6,075 nucleotides of DNA from Dehalococcoidia bacterium (GCA_012961565.1 DTZC01000231.1:1-6075), one strand, 5' to 3'; shown: positions 1 through 6,023, numbered from the stretch's first letter. Program-made: numbers and translations. Notes: a model not told the origin generated them from the sequence alone.

Positions 1-1497
1 CTGGTTGATTTTGTGCGCAAATTGACCGATCTGAGTATCGAAGTATTCAGCACCGGCGGCACCAAAAAAGCTATCGAGGCGGATGGAATAAAAGTCCACA
101 GCCTCTCTGAGCTGACCGGCTTCCCCGAGATACTGGACGGACGGGTAAAGACACTCCACCCAGCAGTCCACGGAGGTATCCTAGCCAGACGAGACCTTCC
201 CCAGCACATGACCGAGCTGGAGAAGAACAAGATTTGCACCATAGATATGGTGACAGTGAACCTGTACCCCTTTGTTCAGACAGTTAACAAAGGCGATGTT
301 CCCCTTGAGGAGGCACTGGAAAATATCGATATTGGCGGACCAACCATGATACGGGCTGCTGCCAAGAACTTCCCCTCTGTCCTGGTGGTAGTTGACCCGC
401 AGGACTATGACTTTATTATCGAGAGGCTACGCCAGGGTGGGGTAGACTTAAACGAACGGAAAAGACTGGCGCAAAAAGCTTTTCAGCATGTAGCCATGTA
501 CGATACAGCCATCGCCCAATACCTGAGGGACAATGACCCCTTCCCCGAAAACATGACCATAGCCATGAAGAAGGTCTATAATCTCCGTTACGGAGAAAAC
601 CCGCACCAGAAAGCCGCTCTGTACATTGAGCAACTGGTGGGACGGGAGCCGCCAGGTATAACCTCAGCCAGGCTGCTCAGCGGTCCTGAACTGTCTTTCA
701 ACAACCTCCTTGACCTGGAAGCGGCCTGGGCTGCTGCCTGTGATTTCGACGACCCTGCAGTAGCCATCGTCAAGCATACTAATCCCTGCGGACTGTGCAG
801 TCACAAAGACCTAGTTGAAGCCTACAGGAGAGCTCTGGCTGGCGACCCAGTATCCGCCTTTGGCGGCATTGTCGCCTGCAACCGTCCCATTGACCTGGCT
901 CTGGCTGCCGAAATAAACAAGACCCACTACGACTGCATTATCGCCCCTGGCTACAGCACAGATGCGCTTGACCTGCTGAAAGGTAAGAAGAATATGCGTA
1001 TTGTATCACTGCCCAGCCAGCCACATCAGGACAAGCCCAGAAGCCTTGACGTCCGATCTATCAGCGGCGGTTTCCTGGTCCAGGAGAAAGACCATTATAC
1101 CGAGCGCGAGTTTAAGCCGCAGACCGTGTCCAGGCGAGAGCCCACCAAAGCCGAGCTACAAGACCTTCTGTTTGCCTGGAAAGCAGTCAAACATATAAAG
1201 TCCAACGCCATCGTTCTGGCAAAAGACAGCACACTACTCGGCATGGGCACAGGTCAGCCTAACAGAGTGACCAGCACAGAACTATCGCTGAAGAGAGCCG
1301 GTGAGGCAGCAAAGGGCAGTGTCCTAGCTTCAGACGCCATGATACCATTCCCTGATACCGTTGAGGTAGCCGCCCGGGGCGGGGTGACCGCCATAATCCA
1401 GACTGGCGGCTCGGTAAGAGACCAAGAGGTAATCGCCACTGCGGATAAGTATGATATGGCTATGGTGTTTACCGGTATCCGCCATTTCAGACATTAG
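1..1497 (+). CDS. purH: Bifunctional AICAR formyltransferase / IMP cyclohydrolase PurH (5' end outside window)
   Basis: PurH catalyses the last two steps of de novo purine synthesis in the cytosol: AICAR plus 10-formyl-THF to FAICAR, then ring closure to IMP. The reading frame is open from base 1 (LVDF precedes the GTG at 13), and the first residues seen match a point roughly a dozen or more residues into the family. The true start is therefore upstream and the GTG is internal. Counting from that GTG, the N-terminal cyclohydrolase domain shows STGGT (13-17), TGFPEILDGRVKTLHP (35-50) and HGG (53-55). The formyltransferase domain shows RYGENPHQ (192-199), LSGPELSFNN (222-231), the catalytic KHTNPCG (254-260; Lys254-His255) and SAFGGIVA (281-288). 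It ends in the classic GIRHFRH. Visible length is 498 residues against about 510-530 for the family, so only the very N-terminus is missing. One mild variation is TAIIQTGGS, where many homologues have a Pro in place of Thr. It is probably co-transcribed with the genes downstream. Confidence 0.97.
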   Translation: MVDFVRKLTDLSIEVFSTGGTKKAIEADGIKVHSLSELTGFPEILDGRVKTLHPAVHGGILARRDLPQHMTELEKNKICTIDMVTVNLYPFVQTVNKGDVPLEEALENIDIGGPTMIRAAAKNFPSVLVVVDPQDYDFIIERLRQGGVDLNERKRLAQKAFQHVAMYDTAIAQYLRDNDPFPENMTIAMKKVYNLRYGENPHQKAALYIEQLVGREPPGITSARLLSGPELSFNNLLDLEAAWAAACDFDDPAVAIVKHTNPCGLCSHKDLVEAYRRALAGDPVSAFGGIVACNRPIDLALAAEINKTHYDCIIAPGYSTDALDLLKGKKNMRIVSLPSQPHQDKPRSLDVRSISGGFLVQEKDHYTEREFKPQTVSRREPTKAELQDLLFAWKAVKHIKSNAIVLAKDSTLLGMGTGQPNRVTSTELSLKRAGEAAKGSVLASDAMIPFPDTVEVAARGGVTAIIQTGGSVRDQEVIATADKYDMAMVFTGIRHFRH

Positions 1498-1521
1498 TCC
1501 TGCTCAAAGAGGACTACCGGG

Positions 1522-1536
1522 AACCGGAACGGTTTT
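1522..1536 (+). other. Small hairpin between purH and the Cys-rich gene
   Basis: AACCG (1522-1526) and CGGTT (1530-1534) can pair around a GAA triloop, and the 3' arm runs into four T residues. The stem is only 5 bp and the T run is short, so it is at most a weak attenuator or an mRNA processing/stability element. It lies directly upstream of the Shine-Dalgarno sequence of the next gene. Confidence 0.3.
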
Positions 1537-1543
1537 GGAGGTG
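1537..1543 (+). promoter_or_regulatory. Shine-Dalgarno site fixing the start of the Cys-rich gene
   Basis: GGAGGTG ends 6 nt before the ATG at 1550. The frame is open further upstream, to an ATG at 1451 inside purH, but only 1550 (or the adjacent ATG at 1553) has a ribosome site at normal spacing and avoids a long overlap with purH. Confidence 0.75.
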
Positions 1544-1549
1544 ACCAAC

Positions 1550-1867
1550 ATGATGATAGTAAATAAAGATAGCGTTACTGCCACCAGACACAAACTGGAT
1601 GACCCTGGCAAGACACAGCAGGTCATCGCTGAGGTCAAGAAAATCCTGGAGATTAAGGAGGCACTGCTTTGGAGAGCCGAGGGAATGGCACCTTGCTGTG
1701 GAACTCTCTGCGGTATCTCGGCACACCTCGCCTATGAAATCGAAATTCTGCAAAACACCCTAGCTGCGCTGGAAAGGGGGGATAAAGTACAAGCTGCTGA
1801 CCAGCTCGAAAAGTATATACATGTTCTAGAGGCAAGCTGTGAACCAAGCCAGCCAAACTATTGCTAA
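1550..1867 (+). CDS. Small Cys-rich helical protein of unknown function (105 aa)
   Basis: I do not recognise this family. The start at ATG 1550 is chosen for the GGAGGTG site 6 nt upstream; the longer frame from 1451 would overlap purH and is less likely. The protein has no signal peptide or membrane segment. Residues about 20-45 and 57-95 look like amphipathic helices rich in Leu, Glu, Lys and Ala. They flank a short Pro-Cys-Cys-Gly-Thr-Leu-Cys-Gly motif (48-55). Five Cys are present (49, 50, 54, 97, 105), the last being the C-terminal residue. This arrangement could suit metal binding, a disulfide or a helical hairpin pairing two Cys-bearing ends, but that is inference. It sits 52 bp after purH, and its final 29 bp overlap the GalT-like gene in another frame, which suggests translational coupling and perhaps a joint function. 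Coding status is supported by the ribosome site, operon position and continuous helix-like composition. Confidence 0.75.
   Translation: MMIVNKDSVTATRHKLDDPGKTQQVIAEVKKILEIKEALLWRAEGMAPCCGTLCGISAHLAYEIEILQNTLAALERGDKVQAADQLEKYIHVLEASCEPSQPNYC
1828..1832 (+). promoter_or_regulatory. Shine-Dalgarno site for the GalT-like gene, inside the upstream gene
   Basis: AGAGG ends 6 nt before the GTG at 1839 and lies within the coding sequence of the Cys-rich protein. It supports the GTG start and the 29-bp overlap. Confidence 0.6.
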
Positions 1868-2930
1868 CCTCAATGACCTGGTTGACGCCCTGCCCCCAGA
1901 ATCGAAAGAGCTTTTCTGGCGCATATTTTCAATCGTTGTCACCACAGGTACATGCAAGCCACCACAGACTATGATGCCTTTTATTGAGAAGCAGTTCGGC
2001 TCAGCGGAGAGGGTGCGTGAGCAGAAAGTGGTCAGGGTTACTAACCTCATCACTTTCGAAGGTGCTATATTCAACTCACTACGAGCCCTTCGACCTCGGC
2101 AATTTGAAGATAGGCTCAAAGTTGAAGCCAAGCTCCTAGATAGCGCTAAGAATGACCCACTAAACAAACCACTGGAAGATACACCGGAAGACCCCTTCGG
2201 GCGAATCCAGGGCAAATACTCCATCACCGCCAGCAACATAGCCAAATATGACGGACTCCATAGCATGATAATTTTCAAAGACCACAATCCTCTGGCCTTC
2301 AACAGAGAGAAAATCATTGATTATCTGGATACGGGCTGGAAATGGGCACAGAAAGCACACCAGTTCGACCCTTCAGCCAAATACTATTTCTTCTTGTGGA
2401 ACTCCCTGAAAAAGGCTGGGGCTAGCCTGGCTCATGGGCATGCCCAGGTAGTGCTAAGCCAGGGTAGCCATTACGCCAAAATCGAAGGCCTGCATCATGC
2501 TGCCCTGCGCTATAAAGCCGAGTACAACTCCAACTACTTTGACGATTTGTTCCAGGTCCATCTTGCCCTGGGTCTGGCACTGGAGAAAAGCGGGACCAGA
2601 ATCCTGGTTTACCTAACCCCGATCAAGGAAAAGGAGACCATACTCCTTTCAACAAGCCTGGATGATTCTTTCAAAGAAAGGGTATACGAGGTCCTGGCTT
2701 ACTTTCGCGATGGACTGCATGTGACTGCCTTCAATCTAGGAATAGCTGCTCCCCCACTTAATGGAGTCCCTCCAGACTGGAAGGATTTCCCGGTCATCGC
2801 ACGGGTAGTTGACCGGGGCTATCCCTGGGATGGCTCATCCGATTTCGGGACTATGGAACTCTATGCCGCCAGCATAATATCCAGCGACCCGTTCCAGGTA
2901 GCCCGAGAACTCAAAGAGGCTCTGCAATAG
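1839..2930 (+). CDS. GalT/HIT-superfamily nucleotidyltransferase-like protein (363 aa)
   Basis: This is a cytosolic protein of the histidine-triad superfamily, closest in layout to galactose-1-phosphate uridylyltransferase and related phosphorylases. The diagnostic stretch is GASLAHGHAQV (194-204). His199-Gly-His201-Ala-Gln203 corresponds to the GalT HPHxQ motif, in which the second His is the nucleotidylated nucleophile. Upstream, DGLHSMIIFKDHNPL (138-152) resembles the GalT segment carrying a conserved His before the active site. The C-terminal part contains ARVVDRGYPWDGSSDFGTME (321-340), which looks like a conserved end block of this subgroup. The paired N-terminal CxxC zinc ligands of classical GalT are absent; only Cys39 is present, and no Leloir genes are nearby, so a true galactose role is doubtful. 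A nucleotidyltransferase or dinucleotide phosphorylase (for example Ap4A-type) is possible; the substrate is unknown. The GTG start is supported by AGAGG 6 nt upstream. It overlaps the Cys-rich gene by 29 bp and is followed after 19 bp by the NAD-salvage fusion. Confidence 0.8.
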   Translation: MNQASQTIANLNDLVDALPPESKELFWRIFSIVVTTGTCKPPQTMMPFIEKQFGSAERVREQKVVRVTNLITFEGAIFNSLRALRPRQFEDRLKVEAKLLDSAKNDPLNKPLEDTPEDPFGRIQGKYSITASNIAKYDGLHSMIIFKDHNPLAFNREKIIDYLDTGWKWAQKAHQFDPSAKYYFFLWNSLKKAGASLAHGHAQVVLSQGSHYAKIEGLHHAALRYKAEYNSNYFDDLFQVHLALGLALEKSGTRILVYLTPIKEKETILLSTSLDDSFKERVYEVLAYFRDGLHVTAFNLGIAAPPLNGVPPDWKDFPVIARVVDRGYPWDGSSDFGTMELYAASIISSDPFQVARELKEALQ

Positions 2931-2934
2931 CAGG

Positions 2935-2944
2935 AAAGGAGGGG
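2935..2944 (+). promoter_or_regulatory. Strong Shine-Dalgarno site for the NAD-salvage fusion gene
   Basis: AAAGGAGGGG lies 5 nt before the ATG at 2950. It is the best ribosome site in the window and implies efficient translation of the fusion protein. It also sets the N-terminus of the nicotinamidase domain as MARAVLVSDM. Confidence 0.8.
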
Positions 2945-2949
2945 AAATT

Positions 2950-4479
2950 ATGGCTAGAGCGGTACTGGTCTCAGACATGCTGCGGGGCTTTCTGGAAGAA
3001 GGTTACCCATTGTACTGCGGACCTCTGTCTCGCCGTATCATCCCTAACGTCCAGAAGCTCCTGGAACAAGAACTGGCTAAAGGCTCAAAGATATTCTACC
3101 TGTGTGACAGCCACGATGCTGATGACCCAGAGTTCGATATGTTTCCACCTCACTGCATCCAAGGTACACCCGAGGCTGAGGTCATCCCAGAACTTTCCCC
3201 ATACCCGGGAAAAGTGGTACCCAAGAAAACATACAGTCTGTATTTCGGCACTACACTGGAAGAGGAACTGGAGAAACTGAAACCAGAAACGGTGGTGGTC
3301 TGCGGTGTCTGTACCCACATCTGTGTACTTCACGGCGTGTCGGAATCGAGAGTGCGGCACTATCCAGTGGAGGTGCCCGTCGATTGTGTCTCCTCTTTTG
3401 ATGAGAAGGCACACAGTTGGGCACTGGACTACATGGAAAAAGTACTCGGAGCCAAGCTGACCAGAGTCTCAGCCATGGAAATGCCAAAACCACGCTTTGA
3501 AATACCCGATTTCATTCTGGCAGGAGACACTGCCGACGTTTACTTCGTCCGCACCGTGGAAATACTAAAAAAGGAAGGTATCAACCCTGTCGCTACCATG
3601 GAGGTCTTCCCCAGCCGTCCCGGTATACTCTGTGGCATAGAAGAAGTCCAAGCCTTGCTGGAAAAAGTCCTCCCTGAAGGCAATCGCGAGGTCTGGGCAC
3701 TGCCCGAGGGTGAACCATTCCAGCGAAAGGAGGTAGTGCTGCGCATAACTGCCCCTTATCAAAGCTACGGAGTTTATGAGACGGTATATCTAGGCATGCT
3801 GGCTGATTGTAGCGGCTGGGCAACTGCTGCCAGAGAATGTGTTGAAGCTGCTGCAGGAATCCCAATCATCAGCTTCGGTGCCCGTCATGTACACCCCACA
3901 GTTGCCGGCATTATGGACTATGCTGCTATCGTCGGCGGCTGTGTCAGCTGCTCCAGCATCTCAGGGGCAAACCTGGCTGGCATTCAACCTGCGGGGACTA
4001 TGCCCCACGCTCTGATTATAATTATGGGCGATACTGCCACCGCCACCAAGGCTTTCCATAAGCACATGCCTCCTGAGGTACCTCGCATCTCACTGGTAGA
4101 TACTTTCAAGGACGAACCTGAGGAAAGCATAATCGTTGCCCAGGCACTTGAGGGCAAATTGCAAGGGGTGCGCCTCGATACACCGGACGAGCGGGGCAGG
4201 GTCACTGCCGACCTGGTCAAAGAGACCAGAGCCCGGCTTGATTTAGCTGGATTCAAAGAGGTTAAGATATTCGTCAGCGGCGGTCTCGACCCTGAACGCA
4301 TCAGGTACTTCATTGAAGAAAATGCACCTGTTGACTTCTTCGGTGTTGGCAGCTACATCAGCGGCGCCAGACCTATCGACTTCACTGCCGACCTTCACGC
4401 TATTGAAGGTAAACCAATCGCCAAACGAGGCAGAATACCGGGCATCACCCCCAACCCCAGACTGAAACGAATACTGTGA
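2950..4479 (+). CDS. Fused nicotinamidase (PncA-like) and nicotinate phosphoribosyltransferase (PncB-like), 509 aa
   Basis: This is one continuous reading frame with two enzymes of the NAD salvage (Preiss-Handler) route. Residues 1 to about 178 form an isochorismatase-fold nicotinamidase. Asp9, Lys92 or Lys93 and Cys125 (in GVCTHICV) match the catalytic triad; Asp53, His55 and His68 match the metal ligands, with FPPHCIQGTPEAEV (65-78) and YSLYFGTTL (95-103) as family landmarks. Residues about 186-509 form a nicotinate phosphoribosyltransferase of the type known from Thermoplasma: DTADVYFVRT (193-202), FGARHVHP (309-316), GTMPHALIIIMGD (349-361, His353), LVDTFKDE (382-389), RLDTPDERG (408-416), VSGGLDPERI (442-451) and FGVGSYISGARPIDF (464-478). 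The expected product is nicotinate mononucleotide from nicotinamide, using PRPP. From memory, the Thermoplasma enzyme ends in a small zinc-binding domain; here the protein stops soon after KRGRIPG (492-498), so that domain is missing. No frameshift or internal stop lies at the junction, so the fusion appears genuine. The start is fixed by AAAGGAGGGG. Confidence 0.93.
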   Translation: MARAVLVSDMLRGFLEEGYPLYCGPLSRRIIPNVQKLLEQELAKGSKIFYLCDSHDADDPEFDMFPPHCIQGTPEAEVIPELSPYPGKVVPKKTYSLYFGTTLEEELEKLKPETVVVCGVCTHICVLHGVSESRVRHYPVEVPVDCVSSFDEKAHSWALDYMEKVLGAKLTRVSAMEMPKPRFEIPDFILAGDTADVYFVRTVEILKKEGINPVATMEVFPSRPGILCGIEEVQALLEKVLPEGNREVWALPEGEPFQRKEVVLRITAPYQSYGVYETVYLGMLADCSGWATAARECVEAAAGIPIISFGARHVHPTVAGIMDYAAIVGGCVSCSSISGANLAGIQPAGTMPHALIIIMGDTATATKAFHKHMPPEVPRISLVDTFKDEPEESIIVAQALEGKLQGVRLDTPDERGRVTADLVKETRARLDLAGFKEVKIFVSGGLDPERIRYFIEENAPVDFFGVGSYISGARPIDFTADLHAIEGKPIAKRGRIPGITPNPRLKRIL

Positions 4480-4656
4480 TTGCATGCGGCAGACCCCCTA
4501 ATTCCGCAGCCATTCAGCAAGAAAAAGAAACCTGACATCATGACTACAAAGCTACGACAGAAAAACGAAGGTGTCTCTGACCATAGGTGCTACAGCCACC
4601 ACTTCACCTATCTGAAAGATGCTACAACAGAGCGCATTCGCTCACAAGATTAAGCT
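4480..4656 (+). other. 177-bp intergenic region with inverted repeats and a short reading frame
   Basis: No recognisable promoter (-10/-35 pair), tRNA or known riboswitch is visible. TGCGG (4485-4489) pairs with CCGCA (4504-4508), extendable by two pairs across a one-base bulge. It begins just after the fusion gene's stop but has no following T run, so it is not a standard terminator. A second inverted repeat, ATAGGTG (4583-4589) with CACCTAT (4605-4611), encloses 15 nt. An ATG at 4540 opens a 37-codon frame ending at TAA 4651-4653, in the same frame as the next gene and one codon before its ATG. It has no good ribosome site, and its product (MTTKLRQKNEG...) resembles nothing I know, so I do not call it a gene. 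Confidence 0.5.
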
Positions 4657-5349
4657 ATGATTGTTGGAGTATCAGCTATAATCATTGGCTACCTTCTGGG
4701 ATCCTTTCCCTCAGCTTACCTCATGGCAAAGGTGAGGAAGGGTGTGGACATTCGGGAGGTTGATTATACCGGCAATATGGGTGCTGGCGCTGTCTTTCGC
4801 CAGGTAGGTCTGTGGGAAGGGGCTGTGGTGGCAATAGCCGATATGGGGAAAGGTGCCGCCGCTGTGGCACTGGCTCAAGCTATAGAACTGGAACAACCGT
4901 GGGTGCTGGCATCCGGCTTTGCCGCCATATTGGGTCACAACTTCCCCCTATATGTCGGCTTCAAGGGTGGGCAGGGCGTCGATACAATCATAGGCATCTT
5001 TCTGGTTATCTCGCCCCTGGCTATGGCAGCTGAACTGGGCATAATGGGGCTGGCTCTCCTCTTGACCCGTCACATTTTCACCATGACCTGTATCGCTGCA
5101 CCTTTCCTGCCTTTGTTGCTCTGGCTATTCAATGGCATAGACATGGTCTTTTACTATTCACTGGTCATCATAGCCTATGTCGTTTTCAGGAGTCGGCATA
5201 GACTTAAAGAATTCCGTCCACTACCTGACAAAGCTGGAGAGAAGGAGCATTCCCAACCGGTACTTCAGGACGGCGAGATAGCTTCCTTTAGCCCCGAGCC
5301 AGACACGGCACTAAATGGCTATGACAAGTCTCTATCAACAGACAACTGA
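4657..5349 (+). CDS. PlsY-family glycerol-3-phosphate acyltransferase paralogue with altered motifs (230 aa)
   Basis: This is a polytopic inner-membrane protein of the PlsY family, whose members transfer acyl groups from acyl-phosphate to glycerol-3-phosphate in the first step of phospholipid synthesis. The family signature GYLLGSFPSAYL (11-22), the segment GHNFPLYVGFKGG (93-105) and about six hydrophobic segments up to residue 177 are clear. Motif 1, usually SGNxGAxNxxR, reads TGNMGAGAVFR (38-48): Ser to Thr and the second Asn to Ala. Motif 2, usually GGKGVAT, reads GGQGVDT (104-110): Lys to Gln and Ala to Asp. One extra residue precedes motif 1 compared with the neighbouring paralogue. A polar, probably disordered tail covers about 187-230. 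These changes suggest altered substrate use, low activity or a regulatory role; that is inference. An in-frame TAA two codons upstream makes ATG 4657 the earliest ATG start, and no good Shine-Dalgarno sequence precedes it. It lies 28 bp before the second paralogue. Confidence 0.88.
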   Translation: MIVGVSAIIIGYLLGSFPSAYLMAKVRKGVDIREVDYTGNMGAGAVFRQVGLWEGAVVAIADMGKGAAAVALAQAIELEQPWVLASGFAAILGHNFPLYVGFKGGQGVDTIIGIFLVISPLAMAAELGIMGLALLLTRHIFTMTCIAAPFLPLLLWLFNGIDMVFYYSLVIIAYVVFRSRHRLKEFRPLPDKAGEKEHSQPVLQDGEIASFSPEPDTALNGYDKSLSTDN

Positions 5350-5360
5350 CTGTTAAAGCT

Positions 5361-5365
5361 GGAGG
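5361..5365 (+). promoter_or_regulatory. Shine-Dalgarno-like site before the second plsY gene
   Basis: GGAGG ends 12 nt before the ATG at 5378, which is longer than usual spacing. A nearer ATG at 5368 is out of frame and gives only a 27-residue peptide, and TAA at 5372-5374 blocks any earlier in-frame start. ATG 5378 is therefore kept despite the spacing. Confidence 0.45.
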
Positions 5366-5377
5366 CAATGATAAGAC

Positions 5378-5992
5378 ATGCTGCTAGATTTCTCCGCTGT
5401 GGTCATCGGTTATCTCCTCGGTTCCATTCCCGCAGCCTATGTTATAGCTAGACTACAAAAAGGGATAGACATCCGTGATGTCGGCAGTCGCAACATGGGT
5501 GCTGCCAATGTCTTCCGCGAGGTCAGCCCTCTGGCAGGAATCGCTGTCTGGGCAATAGATGTAGCAAAGGGAAGCGCTACCATACTCATCGCCCAGGCAC
5601 TATGCACTTCCGAGCCGTGGGTGCTGATAGCAGGATTCGCCGCTATGCTGGGGCACAACTTCCCGGTCTATATCGGCTTCAGGGGTGGTCGAGGGGCTGC
5701 CACCACCATGGGCATCTTTCTGGTGCTGGCACCTGTAGCCATGGCTATCACCTTCGCACTACTGGCTATCCCCTATTATTTCTTGCGCCGTATCTTCATT
5801 GCCATGTGCATTGTCGGTCCTGTTTTCCCCATTCTCATCTGGCAGCTCGAACACTCGGTGGTACTGGCCGCTTACTCGCTGGTGCTACTATTTTTCATGG
5901 CAATAAGGAACTTACCCAGACCTCAAGAAATCCCACAACTGCTGGCCAAAGTCAAAGAAAAATACCGCTCTGACCGCTATCTCGAAGACTAG
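5378..5992 (+). CDS. plsY: Glycerol-3-phosphate acyltransferase PlsY (204 aa)
   Basis: This is an integral membrane acyl-phosphate:glycerol-3-phosphate acyltransferase, which makes lysophosphatidate together with PlsX-derived acyl-phosphate. It starts with MLLDFSAVVIGYLLGSIPAAYV, the typical PlsY N-terminus. Motif 1 reads SRNMGAANVFR (37-47): Ser37, Asn44 and Arg47 are kept, while the usual Gly after Ser is Arg. GHNFPVYIGFRGGRGAATTMG (92-112) is motif 2, with Arg105 for the usual Lys. The third, C-terminal loop motif is only loosely kept as RNLPR (177-181). Several hydrophobic segments cover residues 4-22 and about 52-175; length is normal for the family at around 200. It is roughly half identical by eye to the preceding paralogue across residues 1-175, so the two arose by tandem duplication. 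Motif retention makes this the more likely active enzyme of the pair. A probable terminator follows. Confidence 0.93.
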   Translation: MLLDFSAVVIGYLLGSIPAAYVIARLQKGIDIRDVGSRNMGAANVFREVSPLAGIAVWAIDVAKGSATILIAQALCTSEPWVLIAGFAAMLGHNFPVYIGFRGGRGAATTMGIFLVLAPVAMAITFALLAIPYYFLRRIFIAMCIVGPVFPILIWQLEHSVVLAAYSLVLLFFMAIRNLPRPQEIPQLLAKVKEKYRSDRYLED

Positions 5993-6023
5993 CCACTCGA
6001 GAGACTGTTTACTAATGTAGCTG

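Noticed and set aside
13..15. GTG as the true start of purH
   Set aside because: The frame is open upstream to base 1 and the family needs an N-terminal strand and helix before this point; the gene is cut by the window edge.
1451..1549. Upstream extension of the Cys-rich protein to an ATG inside purH
   Set aside because: It would overlap purH by 47 bp with no ribosome site, while GGAGGTG stands at proper spacing from the ATG at 1550.
1826..2317. 163-codon open frame on the minus strand
   Set aside because: It is antisense to the GalT-like gene, has no recognisable domains or ribosome site, and reads as the mirror of a well-supported coding frame.
3085..3414. 109-codon minus-strand frame opposite the nicotinamidase domain
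   Set aside because: Low-complexity translation with no family resemblance; the + strand frame carries the conserved catalytic motifs.
3984..4313. 109-codon minus-strand frame opposite the phosphoribosyltransferase domain
   Set aside because: It lies wholly within a strongly conserved + strand gene and shows Ser/Arg/Thr-rich shadow composition.
4656..4661. TATGAT as a -10 box for the plsY pair
   Set aside because: It overlaps the start codon and has no -35-like hexamer at suitable distance, so it is most likely chance.
5368..5370. ATG as the start of the second plsY
   Set aside because: It is out of frame with the PlsY coding sequence, only 2 nt after GGAGG, and opens a 27-residue peptide.
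5602..5973. 123-codon + strand frame inside plsY
   Set aside because: Out-of-frame shadow of plsY; His/Gly/Arg-rich with no membrane pattern, and the PlsY motifs are in the other frame.
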